From contig NZ_CP075169.1 in assembly GCF_016865525.2 (NCBI RefSeq), positions 4,216,337 to 4,280,336 of the forward strand: a stretch of 64,000 nucleotides of DNA, written 5' to 3'. A model generated the notes under the pieces. That model made no database searches, was not told where the DNA came from, and saw only the letters and a list, made by a program, of their open reading frames with translations. Each line of letters starts with the position of its first letter. Position 1 is the first letter of the stretch. Origin of the DNA: Sodalis ligni. GTDB taxonomy: Bacteria > Pseudomonadota > Gammaproteobacteria > Enterobacterales > Enterobacteriaceae. Shown one piece after another: positions 55,132 through 64,000 of the stretch. The position numbers were made by a program, and so were the translations under genes.

Positions 55132-56148
55132 ATGTCCAAATTAGCCACAATTTTCACCGCCTCCCTGCTGACCATGGGAATGAGCAGCGCCTTTGCCGCG
55201 ACCCAGCTTCCCGCCGCCGATCGCCAGGTGCAATCGTTCCTGAACGTACTGAACGGTTCCGGCGGCAAACCCATGGAACAGCTTTCGCCGAAAGAGGCAC
55301 GCCAGGTTCTCACGGACGCCCAGGCCAATGCCAAGCTGCCGCCGGCCGACGTCTCGGATAAGACCATTACCGTCGACGGGCAGGAAATTTCGCTGAAAAT
55401 CGTTAAACCGGTAGGCGCCACCGGCACATTACCGGTATTTATGTTCTTCCATGGCGGCGGCTGGATCCTGGGGGATTTCCCTACCCATGAACGCCTGGTG
55501 CGCGACCTGGTGGTGGAATCCGGCGCGGCGGCGGTATTTGTGAATTACACCCCCTCGCCGGAAGCGCATTATCCGGTGGCCATTAACCAGGCATACGCGG
55601 CAACCCGATGGGTAGCGGAACATGGCGATGAAATCGGTGTGGACGGCTCACGCCTGGCGGTAGCGGGCAACAGCGTCGGCGGGAATATGGCAACGGTGGT
55701 TTCCCTGATGGCGAAAGAAAAAGGCGCGCCGAAGATTCGCTTCGAAGCCTTAATGTGGCCGGTAACGGATGCCGACTTTGATACCGGCTCCTACAAGACC
55801 TACGCACAAGGCCATTTCCTCACCCGCAATATGATGAAGTGGTTCTGGGACGCCTATACCAAAGATGCCAAACAGCGCAATGACATCCACGCCTCACCGC
55901 TGCGCGCCACCGAAGCGCAGTTAAAAGGCCTGCCGCCGACGCTGATTCAAACCGCCGAGCTGGATGTACTGCGTGATGAGGGGGAAGCCTATGGCAAGAA
56001 GCTGAATGCCGCCGGCGTTGACGTAACCGTAACCCGCTATAACGGCATGATTCATGACTTCGGATTGCTGAATCCCTTGAGCCAGGTCCCGGCGGTACGT
56101 TCACAGATCCTGCAGGCCGCCACCGAACTGAAGACCCACCTGCAATAA
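55132..56148 (+). CDS. Periplasmic alpha/beta hydrolase (HSL-type esterase)
   Basis: A 338-residue esterase of the hormone-sensitive-lipase family. Signal peptide MSKLATIFTASLLTMGMSSAFA. Oxyanion motif HGGGW, nucleophile in GNSVGG, acid in ELDVLRDEGEAY, His in MIHDFGLL. Exported, so it probably hydrolyses small esters or acylated sugars outside the cytoplasm. AGAAGG ribosome site before ATG 55132. Single gene followed by the palindromic repeats. Confidence 0.88.
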   Translation: MSKLATIFTASLLTMGMSSAFAATQLPAADRQVQSFLNVLNGSGGKPMEQLSPKEARQVLTDAQANAKLPPADVSDKTITVDGQEISLKIVKPVGATGTLPVFMFFHGGGWILGDFPTHERLVRDLVVESGAAAVFVNYTPSPEAHYPVAINQAYAATRWVAEHGDEIGVDGSRLAVAGNSVGGNMATVVSLMAKEKGAPKIRFEALMWPVTDADFDTGSYKTYAQGHFLTRNMMKWFWDAYTKDAKQRNDIHASPLRATEAQLKGLPPTLIQTAELDVLRDEGEAYGKKLNAAGVDVTVTRYNGMIHDFGLLNPLSQVPAVRSQILQAATELKTHLQ

Positions 56149-56176
56149 CCCCAGCCTAAATAGCGGCCATACCGGC

Positions 56177-56322
56177 CGCTATCTCAGAACGTACAAAGAG
56201 CGTGTTAAAGGGAGACCGCGGCAATGGGGCCGGAGCGGCCATTGCCGGCCGCAAAGCGCTCCATGCCTCGGTAGGCCCGCCAGCACAGAACGTACAGCGA
56301 GCCGGTTAAAGGGAGACCGCGG
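56177..56322. repeat. Diverged copies of the 106-bp palindromic repeat
   Basis: Two partial units share CGCTATC-x-C-x-GAACGT, GTTAAAGGGAGA-CCGCG and GCAATGGGGCCG with the array at 45 kb, and keep a hairpin (GGCAATGGGGCCG facing CGGCCATTGCC). Located between convergent genes. Confidence 0.75.
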
Positions 56323-56336
56323 GCGAAATGAAGAAC

Positions 56337-57856
56337 CTAATGCCCGCCCCCGCCGCCCTGGGCGACAAACGGCGGTTTGGCCAGAAATATCACGATCACC
56401 AGCGAAAAGAAAATCCAGCCCAGAAGGGTGAAATAATCGACGGTGGACATCATATAGGCCTGCCCTTCCACCAGCTTGTCCAACTGCGCCATGGCCCTCT
56501 GGCTGCTACCCCCCAGCTGTGCAATGTACGACTGCGTATTCTGGCTGTAAGGCGTGATATTCTCCACCAGCTGCGCATGATGGAATATCTCCCGACGCTG
56601 CCAGATCCAGGTGGTCAGAGAGGAGGCAAAACTCCCTCCCAGCACCCGCAAAAAGGTCGCCAAACCCGAACCGTCGGCAATCTCCCGCGGCGCCAGGCTG
56701 GACAGCAGAATACTGGTGGTAGGCATGAAAAACAGCGCAATGCCGATACCCATAAAACCCTGGATCATCGCTATATGATAATAATCCACCATGGTATTAA
56801 AATCGGCCCGCATAAAGCACGATACGCCGATCACCAGGAACGATCCCCACGACAGCAAGCGCAAATCGAACATATGGGCATAACGCCCCACCAGCGGCGA
56901 CAAAAGGACCGGCAATACACCCATCGGCGCCGCCGCCATCCCCGCCCATACCGGCGTATAGCCTAATTGGGTTTGCAGCCATTGCGGCAACAGCAGGTTT
57001 ATGCCGAAGAAACCGGAATAACCCAACACCAGCGCCAGGGTTCCGAAAGAGAAATTGCGATAGCGGAACAGTCGCAGATTGACAATAGGATGTTTGTCGG
57101 TGAATTCCCAGATGACCAGCGCTATCAGCGAAACCGAAGAAATTATCGTGCCGGCGACAATGAAATTGGAACTGAACCAATCGAGATCGTTGCCTTTGTC
57201 CAGCACCACCTGCAATAAGCCCACCCCCAGCACCAACAGCCCCAGGCCGATATAATCGATAGGCTGATGCTCCACCTCTTCCGGCCGTTCCTTCAACTGG
57301 GTGAAAACCAGCATGGCGGCGAAAATACCGATGGGCACGTTGATAAAAAAGATCCACGACCAAGAGTAGTTATCGGTAATCCAGCCCCCGCCAGCGGCCC
57401 GATAATGGGCGCCACTACCGTCACCATCGCCAGCAGGGACAGCGCCATTCCCCGCTTGGCCGCGGGGTAAATGGACAACAGCAGGGTTTGCGCCATGGGA
57501 TACAGCGGTCCGGCGAAAAAGCCCTGCAGCGCACGGAATATCACCAATTGCGTCATGCTTTGGGAAATACCGCACAGAAACGAGGTGATAATAAACAGTA
57601 TCACCGAAGCCAAAAACAGCTTGGTCTGGCCGAAACGCCGGGACATCCAGCCGGTCAGCGGCAATGCGATGGCGTTGGATACCGCAAACGAAGTAATAAC
57701 CCACGTCCCTTGATCAGAGCTGACGCCCAGATTGCCGGAAATGGTCGGTAAGGCCACATTGGCAATCGTGGTATCCAGCACCTGCATAAACGTCGCCAGC
57801 GACAGTCCGATAGTGGCCAGGACCAGGCTGGGCGGACGAAATGATTGATCACTCAT
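56337..57856 (-). pseudogene. emrB: EmrB-type MFS drug transporter, frameshifted
   Basis: A 14-TM DHA2 transporter in two frames. The N-part (57293-57856) reads LDTTIANVALPTISGNLGVS, TGWMSRRFGQTKLFL, then APIIGPLAG. The C-part (56337 to about 57390) resumes GGWITDNYSWSWIFFINVPI to the end. The break is a run of five C (+ strand 57385-57389); a sixth would join APIIGPLAGGWITDNYSW exactly as in EmrB. Expected to export hydrophobic drugs with EmrA and an outer-membrane channel. Last gene of a four-gene operon. Confidence 0.87.
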
Positions 57857-57868
57857 GGCGGCCCCGCA

Positions 57869-59092
57869 TTAATTTTGCCCCTGACCGGCAACCCGGGCCT
57901 GCTCGCCATTTTCATGGATGATGCGCGCCACTAAACTGTCAGCCTCTGCCAACTGATGATCGTAAACATCGGTGGCAAAACGCGGTTTTTCCTGAGGATG
58001 CGGTGCCAGCACCGGCCCGTCCTGGTTATGCAAATCCACGGTGACATTGGTGGATAAGCCGATACGCAGCGGGAACTTTTCCAGATGGTCCGGCTCCAGG
58101 CGGATTCGCACCGGTAAGCGCTGGACGATCTTAATCCAGTTGCCCGTGGCGTTTTGAGCCGGCAGCAGGGAAAACGCACTACCGGTACCGACGCCAAGGC
58201 TTTCCACTTTGCCGCTATAGCTCACCTTGCCGCCGTAGAGATCGGCATCGATTTCCACCGGTTGGCCGATACGCATGTCCACCAGTTGGGTCTCTTTGAA
58301 GTTGGCGTCGATCCAGATCTGGTCGAGGGGAACCACGGCCATCAACGGAGTGCCGGGCTGCACGCGGCTGCCCACCTGAACCGACCGTTTCGCCACGTAG
58401 CCGGTCACCGGCGCCACCATGGTGCTGCGTTCATTATCCAGGAAAGCCTGGCGTAACTGCGCGGCGGCCGCTTTGACATCGGGATGGCTGCTGATGGTGG
58501 TATCGTCCACCAAGGCAAAGGTCGTGCTCAATTGCTGTTGCGCCGAGGTCAGCGAGGTTTCCGCCGAGGTCAGCGTATCGCGGGAATGGGACAGTTCTTC
58601 CTGGGAAATCGCCCCGTCCCGCGCCAGGTTGGCGCGGCGCTGATAGTCGTCCTTGGCGCGCTGCAATTCAATTTTACGCGCGGCCACCTGGGCCTTGTAA
58701 TTGTCCACATTGCTGTATAATCCGCGGACCTGACGGACCACTTTCGCCAGGTTGGCCTCGGCGCTTTGCTGTCTCACCCTGGTATCGCTGGGATCCAGGC
58801 GCACCAGCACCTGCCCTTGCTTCACGAAATCGCCGTCGTCCGCGGCAATGGCGGTTACCGTACCCGCTACCTGGGGAGTGATTTGCACTAAATTGCCATT
58901 AACATAGGCATCGTCGGTATTTTCAAAAAACCGTCCATGGAACCAGTAGTAAAGGCCGAAGCCTACGACGGCCACAATGATTATCGCCAGCAATATCAAC
59001 AACAGCAGTCTGCGTTTACCCGGCTTCGCCCGCGGGGTCGCAGGCGTTGCGTTTTGATCTGCTTGTTCAGAATTGGAATTCATCTCAGCCAT
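57869..59092 (-). CDS. emrA: EmrA-type membrane fusion protein
   Basis: A 407-residue periplasmic adaptor: cytoplasmic Pro/Lys-rich start, one TM (RRLLLLILLAIIIVAVVGFG), the ENTDDAYVNGNLVQITPQVAGTV signature of EmrA/HlyD, a coiled-coil hairpin (about 95-195), lipoyl half-motifs and the beta-barrel (LMAVVPLDQIWIDANFKETQL). Bridges EmrB to the outer-membrane channel encoded just upstream. 12 nt from both neighbours. Confidence 0.93.
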   Translation of the reverse strand: MAEMNSNSEQADQNATPATPRAKPGKRRLLLLILLAIIIVAVVGFGLYYWFHGRFFENTDDAYVNGNLVQITPQVAGTVTAIAADDGDFVKQGQVLVRLDPSDTRVRQQSAEANLAKVVRQVRGLYSNVDNYKAQVAARKIELQRAKDDYQRRANLARDGAISQEELSHSRDTLTSAETSLTSAQQQLSTTFALVDDTTISSHPDVKAAAAQLRQAFLDNERSTMVAPVTGYVAKRSVQVGSRVQPGTPLMAVVPLDQIWIDANFKETQLVDMRIGQPVEIDADLYGGKVSYSGKVESLGVGTGSAFSLLPAQNATGNWIKIVQRLPVRIRLEPDHLEKFPLRIGLSTNVTVDLHNQDGPVLAPHPQEKPRFATDVYDHQLAEADSLVARIIHENGEQARVAGQGQN

Positions 59093-59103
59093 AAAAATTA
59101 TTC

Positions 59104-60567
59104 TCAGTGTGCTTGATTTACGGCCACGGTTTGCGCGGCGGTCGATGGAACGGAAGAGTTGAAACCACCACCCAGCGCCTGCATCAACAGGATAGCGGTA
59201 TCGGTACGTTCGGCATTCAAACTGGCCAGTTGACGCTGGGCCTGGATGAGCTGTTGCTGCACGCTCAACGCATCGAGATAATTGCCGACCCCGGCGCTAT
59301 AGCGCTCCATAGCGTTTTTCCATGAGTCATTGGCGATATCGCAGGCGCGCTGCTGCTGTTGAATCTGAACCGCTAACGAACTCAGGCGGGTAATGGTGTC
59401 GCCGATGTCCCCCAGCGCATTCACCAGCGACTGGTTGTATTGCGCCACCGCCAGATCGTAATCGGCGTTGCTGCCGGCCAGGTTCGCCCGCAGGCGACCG
59501 CCGACAAAGATAGGCAGGGATATGGCCGGCCCGACGCTGAAATAGCGGCTTGGGGCGCCGAAGAAGGCATCTCCCAGCAGCGATTGGGCACCCGCCGCCG
59601 CGGTCAGATTAAGATTGGGATAGAAGGCGGTACGGCTGACCTTGATGTCTTTGGTTGCCGCTTCTACCCGCCAGCGGGCCGCCACCAGATCGGGCCGGCG
59701 GCCTAACAGTTCCGCCGGAAGCCGGGCCGGCAGGGTTACCGCCGCCGGAGCAATCAGATGCGGACGGGGTATATTCATTGCCCGGTCCGGTCCCTGTCCA
59801 AGCAACACCGCCAGGCGGATACCGGCCGCGCGCACCTGCTGCTGGGCGTCGGTCAAGGTGGATTCCGCCGAGGCTTCCAGGCTCTCGGTTTGCTGATATT
59901 GGAATTTACTGTCCAGTCCGGCGGTATACCGTTTGGACGCCAGATCCAGCATGGTATGGGTACGCGCAAGATCCTGTCTCGCCAAATCTTCCATCACATA
60001 GGCCTGGCCGAGGGTATTGTAGGCGCGGGCGACATCGGCGGAGAGGGTAAGGCGCGCGGACTGTCTGTCCACCTCGCTGGCGTTGGCGCGGCCGACGGCG
60101 GCTTCCCAGGCGGCACGCTGGCCGCCCCACAGATCAAAGGTATAATTGAACTGCGCCGACAGATCCCGCTCGGTGAAATACTCTTTCCCTTTACCCTGCG
60201 GGTCTTGCACCTCGGACAGCCGCTCACGGGTAATGCCGCCGCTGGCGTCCAGGGTCGGCATGCGGTCGGCCTGCGCCGACATGACCGCGGCGCTGGCCTG
60301 GCGGGCGCGGGCATCGGCCACCTGCATATCGGGGCTGGATTGCAACGCCTGCTGAACCAGGATGGCAAGCTGCGGGTCGCCGAGGCTGTTCCACCAGTCC
60401 GCCGCAGGCCAGGCCGCGGTGGAGTGCGGGATCGCCGACAAGGTACGATCGCTTTGTAACGTCGAGACGTCCAGCGTACGGCCTTCGGTATGTAAACCAT
60501 TAGGCAAAGCACACCCCGCCAGAACGAATGAACAGAGCAGCGGTAATAAACGAATGCGCAACGGCAT
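59104..60567 (-). CDS. RND/EmrAB-type outer-membrane efflux channel (NodT family lipoprotein)
   Basis: A 487-residue TolC-like factor. Lipoprotein signal LLCSFVLAGCALPNG (Cys18-19 region), two OEP repeats with ALGDIGDTITRLSSL and AYNTLGQAY helices, and RRPDLVAARWRVEAATKDIKVSRTAFYPNLNLTA, the hallmark of NodT/OprM proteins. In the same operon as emrAB and the MarR regulator, so it forms a self-contained tripartite pump that does not need host TolC. Confidence 0.92.
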   Translation of the reverse strand: MPLRIRLLPLLCSFVLAGCALPNGLHTEGRTLDVSTLQSDRTLSAIPHSTAAWPAADWWNSLGDPQLAILVQQALQSSPDMQVADARARQASAAVMSAQADRMPTLDASGGITRERLSEVQDPQGKGKEYFTERDLSAQFNYTFDLWGGQRAAWEAAVGRANASEVDRQSARLTLSADVARAYNTLGQAYVMEDLARQDLARTHTMLDLASKRYTAGLDSKFQYQQTESLEASAESTLTDAQQQVRAAGIRLAVLLGQGPDRAMNIPRPHLIAPAAVTLPARLPAELLGRRPDLVAARWRVEAATKDIKVSRTAFYPNLNLTAAAGAQSLLGDAFFGAPSRYFSVGPAISLPIFVGGRLRANLAGSNADYDLAVAQYNQSLVNALGDIGDTITRLSSLAVQIQQQQRACDIANDSWKNAMERYSAGVGNYLDALSVQQQLIQAQRQLASLNAERTDTAILLMQALGGGFNSSVPSTAAQTVAVNQAH

Positions 60568-60582
60568 GGTGAAATTTACTCC

Positions 60583-61029
60583 TTAACTATCGGCAAGAAC
60601 CGCCAGCTTTTTCAGCAGGCGATCAAATTCATTGAGTTCGGCGGGCGTCAACGGAGCTAACAAATCATTAAAGGCTTTGACGGCAATCCCGCCGATTTCC
60701 TGGCAGAACAATTGCCCTTTTTCGGTCAAGGCCAAGTGGTGCTGGCGACGGTCGGCGGTGCTGCGTACGCGCATGATCATGTTTTTATTTTCAAGGCGAT
60801 CGAGCATGCGCGACATGGCGCCGCTGTCCAACGATATGCAACGGCAGAGTTCCGCCGACGTACTGGCCCTTTTCTGATTCATCAGCAGCATAACTTTGAA
60901 TTGCGCCGCGGTAATTTCGTAGGGCGCCAGGTATCGTTCTAGAAACCGGTCTTTAGCACAATTCAACCGGTTGATGTTTCTTCCCCAAGTATAAACGGTA
61001 TCAACATCATCTGAGGTAAAGTGACTCAT
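60583..61029 (-). CDS. MarR-family repressor of the efflux operon
   Basis: A 148-residue winged-helix regulator: ITAAQFKVMLLMNQKRASTSAELCRCISLDSGAMSRMLDRLENKNMIMRVRSTADRRQHHLALTEKG contains the HTH and the D-x-R wing. First gene of the operon; by family it represses emr-type genes until a phenolic or similar ligand binds. Operator-like repeats lie just upstream. Confidence 0.92.
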   Translation of the reverse strand: MSHFTSDDVDTVYTWGRNINRLNCAKDRFLERYLAPYEITAAQFKVMLLMNQKRASTSAELCRCISLDSGAMSRMLDRLENKNMIMRVRSTADRRQHHLALTEKGQLFCQEIGGIAVKAFNDLLAPLTPAELNEFDRLLKKLAVLADS

Positions 61030-61037
61030 GAAATCTA

Positions 61038-61067
61038 TGCCTAGGCAACTATTAGGCTGGCAACTAT
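61038..61067. promoter_or_regulatory. Candidate MarR operator
   Basis: Perfect palindrome TGCCTAGGCA (61038-61047) running into a direct repeat GGCAACTAT (61044-61052 and 61059-61067), 9-38 nt before the regulator ATG. AGTTGCC half-sites are usual for EmrR/SlyA-type MarR proteins. Confidence 0.55.
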
Positions 61068-61483
61068 ACCGCCTGGTGCAGAGGTAAACAACAGTCAGTT
61101 TTGTAACAAAATGTATTTTAGCGAGCGTTGAAAACGGTGCCGGTTTTCGGCGTAGATTACCTTTAAGCCCAGTCGCTGCGGGCTTTGAGACTTTTTATTC
61201 CGGCGTCGCGGCACCGGTAACAAAACAGTTCAACGTCACGACGCTGACGGTCATGACGGCGGGACTGAAATAGCCTGACCCGCTGATTATCCCTTATCCG
61301 ACGGCGACACGGCAACGCAAACGGGCAGAGGCTACCCTAGGAAAAGCATGAATAATCAATTATCCCCTCCCGCCGGCGAAAGAATAAACAATGGTATACC
61401 CAAACGGCAGGCGCGCCGGCACAGCAATGGCCTTTATATCGGCGGCCGCGGGAAAAAATTGAGCAAAAGCGGGAAAATCAATC
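61068..61483. other. Intergenic region between MarR operon and PPTase
   Basis: About 416 nt. Contains a hairpin AAGCCC/GGGCTT (61165-61185) followed by a short T run. A plus-strand frame at 61348-61596 is antisense to the PPTase 3' end and not convincing. Confidence 0.4.
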
Positions 61484-62212
61484 TCAGCCCACCGTCAGCA
61501 GGGTCAACACCTCTTGCGGGGAGAGGGCATAAGCGCAGTCAAAACGCATCCCCACCGGCAGATGCGGCGCCAGCTCTGTGGTCAGTTCAAGGCTGATTCG
61601 CCGATCGGTCAGTTGGATAACCCTGGCATCCAGAAAGTCGAAATAGCGTTTGACGTGCGGATAAAGCGCCTTAAACAGGCTCTCTTTGGCGGAAAAGGCC
61701 AGCGTCAGGCCAGCGGTAAAGGGCAGCGACGCGCTGTCCAGCAGTTCGCGCTCCCCGGCGGCGATGATGCCGGGCCACAAGGTCGGCGTCCGTGCGTCGG
61801 CAATCATGGTCTCCACGTCAATACCCACCCCGGCCCACCCTTGCTGTGGGAGCAATCGGCCGATACACACCGCAAGGGTTTCATCGTGAGACAAGGAGCC
61901 TTGTATCGATTCGGGCCAGCAGGGGGCACGATCCGTCCCGGCCAGCAGCGGGAATGAACCGGCCCCCAACCCGCGCAGCACCCGCGCGGCAACGATCCGT
62001 CCGGCCAGATACTCGGACCGGCGTTTGCGCGCCGCGCCGGCGATGGAAGGCGGCAGCGGAATGTCATGCAGGCCGTAATCGGCATCCCGATAGCTCAGGG
62101 TATCGAACCGGCAGTGCCAGAGGCTCAGATGCAACGCCGGATCGACAAGATCGGCAGGACCGAACGGCAAGCCTTCGGCCAGAGACAGGATATACGGCGC
62201 AGGAAGAACCAT
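61484..62212 (-). CDS. 4'-phosphopantetheinyl transferase (EntD-like)
   Basis: A 242-residue Sfp/EntD-type enzyme: SLSHDETLAVCI, Mg-binding GVGIDVETM, and FSAKESLFKALYP. Attaches phosphopantetheine to carrier proteins of NRPS/PKS or siderophore systems. No biosynthetic cluster lies nearby in this window, so the partner is elsewhere. Monocistronic; 66 nt from eutC. Confidence 0.9.
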   Translation of the reverse strand: MVLPAPYILSLAEGLPFGPADLVDPALHLSLWHCRFDTLSYRDADYGLHDIPLPPSIAGAARKRRSEYLAGRIVAARVLRGLGAGSFPLLAGTDRAPCWPESIQGSLSHDETLAVCIGRLLPQQGWAGVGIDVETMIADARTPTLWPGIIAAGERELLDSASLPFTAGLTLAFSAKESLFKALYPHVKRYFDFLDARVIQLTDRRISLELTTELAPHLPVGMRFDCAYALSPQEVLTLLTVG

Positions 62213-62278
62213 AAAATAAAAACGTCCTCAAAATCACCTGGAGATATTCACCAGTATATCTGTCATCTTGATCCATCA

Positions 62279-63130
62279 TCACAATTTCGCCGGCGGAAGA
62301 TGCGGTTCCTCCTGGCCGAACAGCGGTTTGACCACACCGTACAGCGCCGGGTTGTCGCTTTCATCCTTAAGCCCGATGCCCGATAAACGACGATGCCGGG
62401 ACTGCTCCAGCAGCCACGCCAGCTTGAAGGCCGCCTGGGGATAATCCAACCCCTCGGGCCGGATATTGGAAATACAGTTGCGCTCCGATTCCAGGCGCCG
62501 GGTATTGGGTCCCCAGGTAAAATAGATCCCCAGGCTGTCCGGCGAGGACAGGCCGGGGCGTTCGCCGATAAGTATCGCCACCGTTTTGGCCCGGAGGCAC
62601 TCGCCGATGTCATCCCCCAATGCCACCCGCGATTGATGCGCCAGCACCACCGGCGCCGGCTTGAGGCCGAGGACAGCCAGATAGGGCAGCAATGCCCGGA
62701 TAAACGGCACCGCCTGCCGGTGAACGGCCTTGGAAGATAGGCCGTCCCCCACCACCAGCAGCAGGTCGGCCTCTTTATCAGGATATTCCAGCAGCATTCG
62801 CCGACTGTCATCGCCCAGCCTGCGGCCGAGATCGGGCCGGCATAAAAAAGTCTCCCGGCTAGTGGCCGCGCTGTGCACCGTCAGGGTAGTCAGGCCGTCC
62901 GCCGCCAACCGGGCCGCCAGCGCCTCGCTATCGAAGGGTTGGTGCACCGCATCGCGGGCCTGGGCATGGGCCAGGCCGAACTTCAGTACTTCCCGCGTCG
63001 GCAGGCTGGCGCCGGCGCGGCCCAGGGCGATACGGGCCGCGGTGAATTCCCGCAGGCTTTCCCATGGATTATCGTGAATCACATTACCCACCGGAAATTT
63101 GCCGGCCAAGGGCGGATCGATTTTACTCAT
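62279..63130 (-). CDS. eutC: Ethanolamine ammonia-lyase small subunit
   Basis: A 283-residue EutC: RIALGRAGASLPTREVLKFGLAHAQARDAV, the B12-contacting VVGDGLSSKAVHRQ, GERPGLSSPDSLGIYFTW, and CISNIRPEGLDYPQAA. With EutB it cleaves ethanolamine to acetaldehyde and ammonia using adenosylcobalamin. Overlaps eutB by ATGA. Confidence 0.95.
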   Translation of the reverse strand: MSKIDPPLAGKFPVGNVIHDNPWESLREFTAARIALGRAGASLPTREVLKFGLAHAQARDAVHQPFDSEALAARLAADGLTTLTVHSAATSRETFLCRPDLGRRLGDDSRRMLLEYPDKEADLLLVVGDGLSSKAVHRQAVPFIRALLPYLAVLGLKPAPVVLAHQSRVALGDDIGECLRAKTVAILIGERPGLSSPDSLGIYFTWGPNTRRLESERNCISNIRPEGLDYPQAAFKLAWLLEQSRHRRLSGIGLKDESDNPALYGVVKPLFGQEEPHLPPAKL

Positions 63131-64000
63131 AGCTCACTCCCGCCGCCCAGATGGGGTAAATGCTGCAATAGCGGATGCCGGCTGCCGGTATCGCGCAGCC
63201 GCCCGTCGGCATCGATGATTTGCATGCGTTTCAGCCAGTCGGAAAATTCCGGCGCGTGCTTGAGTCCGAGCAGTTCACGTATATACAGCGCATCGTGAAA
63301 CGACGTGCTCTGGTAGTTGAGCATAATATCGTCCGCCCCCGGCACGCCGATTAAAAAGGTCAGCCCGGCGGCCCCCAGCAGCGTCAGTAAGGTATCCATG
63401 TCATCCTGATCGGCTTCGGCATGGTTGGTGTAACAGACGTCGCACCCGAGGGGAACCCCCAGCAGTTTACCGCAGAAGTGATCTTCCAGCCCGGCGCGGA
63501 TGATCTGCTTGCCGTCATAGAGGTATTCCGGCCCGATAAATCCCACCACGGTATTGATCAGCAGCGGCTTGAAGCGCCGGGCGATGGCGTAGGCCCGTGC
63601 TTCGCAGGTCTGCTGATCGACACCGTGATGGGCATTGGCGGACAGGCAGCTGCCCTGCCCGGTCTCGAAATACATGACGTTATCACCCAGGGTGCCGCGC
63701 CGCAGGCTTAACGCCGCCTGCCTGGCCTCCTCCAGCAGTGCGAGGTTGATACCGAAGCCGGCGTTGGCCGCCTCGGTTCCGGCAATGGACTGGAAGACCA
63801 GATCCACCGGCGCCCCGCGCTCAATCAGCTTGATGGTATTGGTGACATGGGTCAATACGCATGACTGGGTGGGAATGGCGAAGTGGCTGATCACATCGTC
63901 GAGCATATAGTTGAGTTTTTCCAGCAGCGGCAGGCTATCGCTGGCCGGGTTGATACCGATTACCGCGTCGCCGCAGCCATACAGCAAACCGTCCAGCATG
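63127..64000 (-). CDS. eutB: Ethanolamine ammonia-lyase large subunit, C-terminal part
   Basis: Last 291 residues or so of EutB, cut by the window edge. MLDGLLYGCGDAVIGINPAS, MYFETGQGSCLSANAHHG, NTVVGFIGPEYLYDGKQIIRAGLEDHF, CDVCYTNHAEADQDDMD and DDIMLNYQSTSFHDAL are all EutB motifs, including substrate-binding E and N residues. The visible part is intact. No carboxysome-like eut genes follow eutC, so this may be a short eut locus. Confidence 0.95.
   Translation of the reverse strand, partial: MLDGLLYGCGDAVIGINPASDSLPLLEKLNYMLDDVISHFAIPTQSCVLTHVTNTIKLIERGAPVDLVFQSIAGTEAANAGFGINLALLEEARQAALSLRRGTLGDNVMYFETGQGSCLSANAHHGVDQQTCEARAYAIARRFKPLLINTVVGFIGPEYLYDGKQIIRAGLEDHFCGKLLGVPLGCDVCYTNHAEADQDDMDTLLTLLGAAGLTFLIGVPGADDIMLNYQSTSFHDALYIRELLGLKHAPEFSDWLKRMQIIDADGRLRDTGSRHPLLQHLPHLGGGSEL

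Noticed and set aside
61348..61596. 82-aa plus-strand frame upstream of and antisense to the PPTase end
   Set aside because: Basic, low-complexity composition, no ribosome site, and overlaps the 3' end of a well-supported gene.

Overview
The window is from a Gram-negative enteric bacterium (order Enterobacterales). The right-hand third carries glk, mntH/nupC, two tRNA-Ala genes, gltX, then three tRNA-Val and one tRNA-Lys, in nearly the order of the E. coli alaC-ypdAB-glk-mntH-nupC-gltX-lysV region. Many broken genes, decayed phage genes and an IS21-family element suggest a genome in erosion, such as a Sodalis-group or related Pectobacteriaceae/Bruguierivoracaceae member. That placement is inference; no rRNA is present to test it.

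1-20.3 kb: early half of a lambdoid (Rac-like) prophage, running off the left edge. A RacR/CI-type repressor (8581) lies between two divergent operons. The leftward operon (YdaS, YdaT, DUF1627 and GIY-YIG proteins, O- and P-type replication proteins, two DNA methyltransferases, HNH) starts at a PR-like promoter. The rightward operon (small proteins, ExoX-like nuclease, P-loop ATPase, SSB-like protein, RecE N-domain protein, MazG-like protein, AlpA) starts at a PL-like promoter. Both promoters have the form TTGACA-N17-TTTAAT with the operator TAAAC-N5-GTTTA across the -10. Four small unknown genes lie between repressor and PL, where lambda has rexAB.

20.5-28.5 kb: debris. There is a yedK fragment, two divergent decayed tailspike/beta-helix genes, a truncated trypsin-like protease, and an IS100-like element with intact istA and broken istB.

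28.7-36.4 kb: an oxalate catabolism locus with a divergent LysR regulator, an OFA-family transporter, oxc, frc, a lone PAS-domain protein and a second frc. 36.4-42 kb holds scattered genes: a secreted protein, a frameshifted AhpD-like gene, azuC with two CRP sites, an IraP-like gene, a CPBP protease and alaC.

42.5-64 kb: ypdA and ypdB (both frameshifted), a 106-bp tandem palindromic repeat array, glk, an amino-acid racemase, an aldo-keto reductase, mntH, nupC, the tRNA/gltX cluster, four 171-bp repeats made from the tRNA-Lys 3' end, a periplasmic esterase, a MarR-OMF-EmrA-EmrB efflux operon (emrB frameshifted), a phosphopantetheinyl transferase, and eutC with the 3' part of eutB.

A recurring oddity is the single-base change in a homopolymer run: at least seven genes plus one tRNA-Val are broken this way. 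This is either slippage-driven gene decay or systematic sequencing error, and it should be settled before any of these genes is called a pseudogene.
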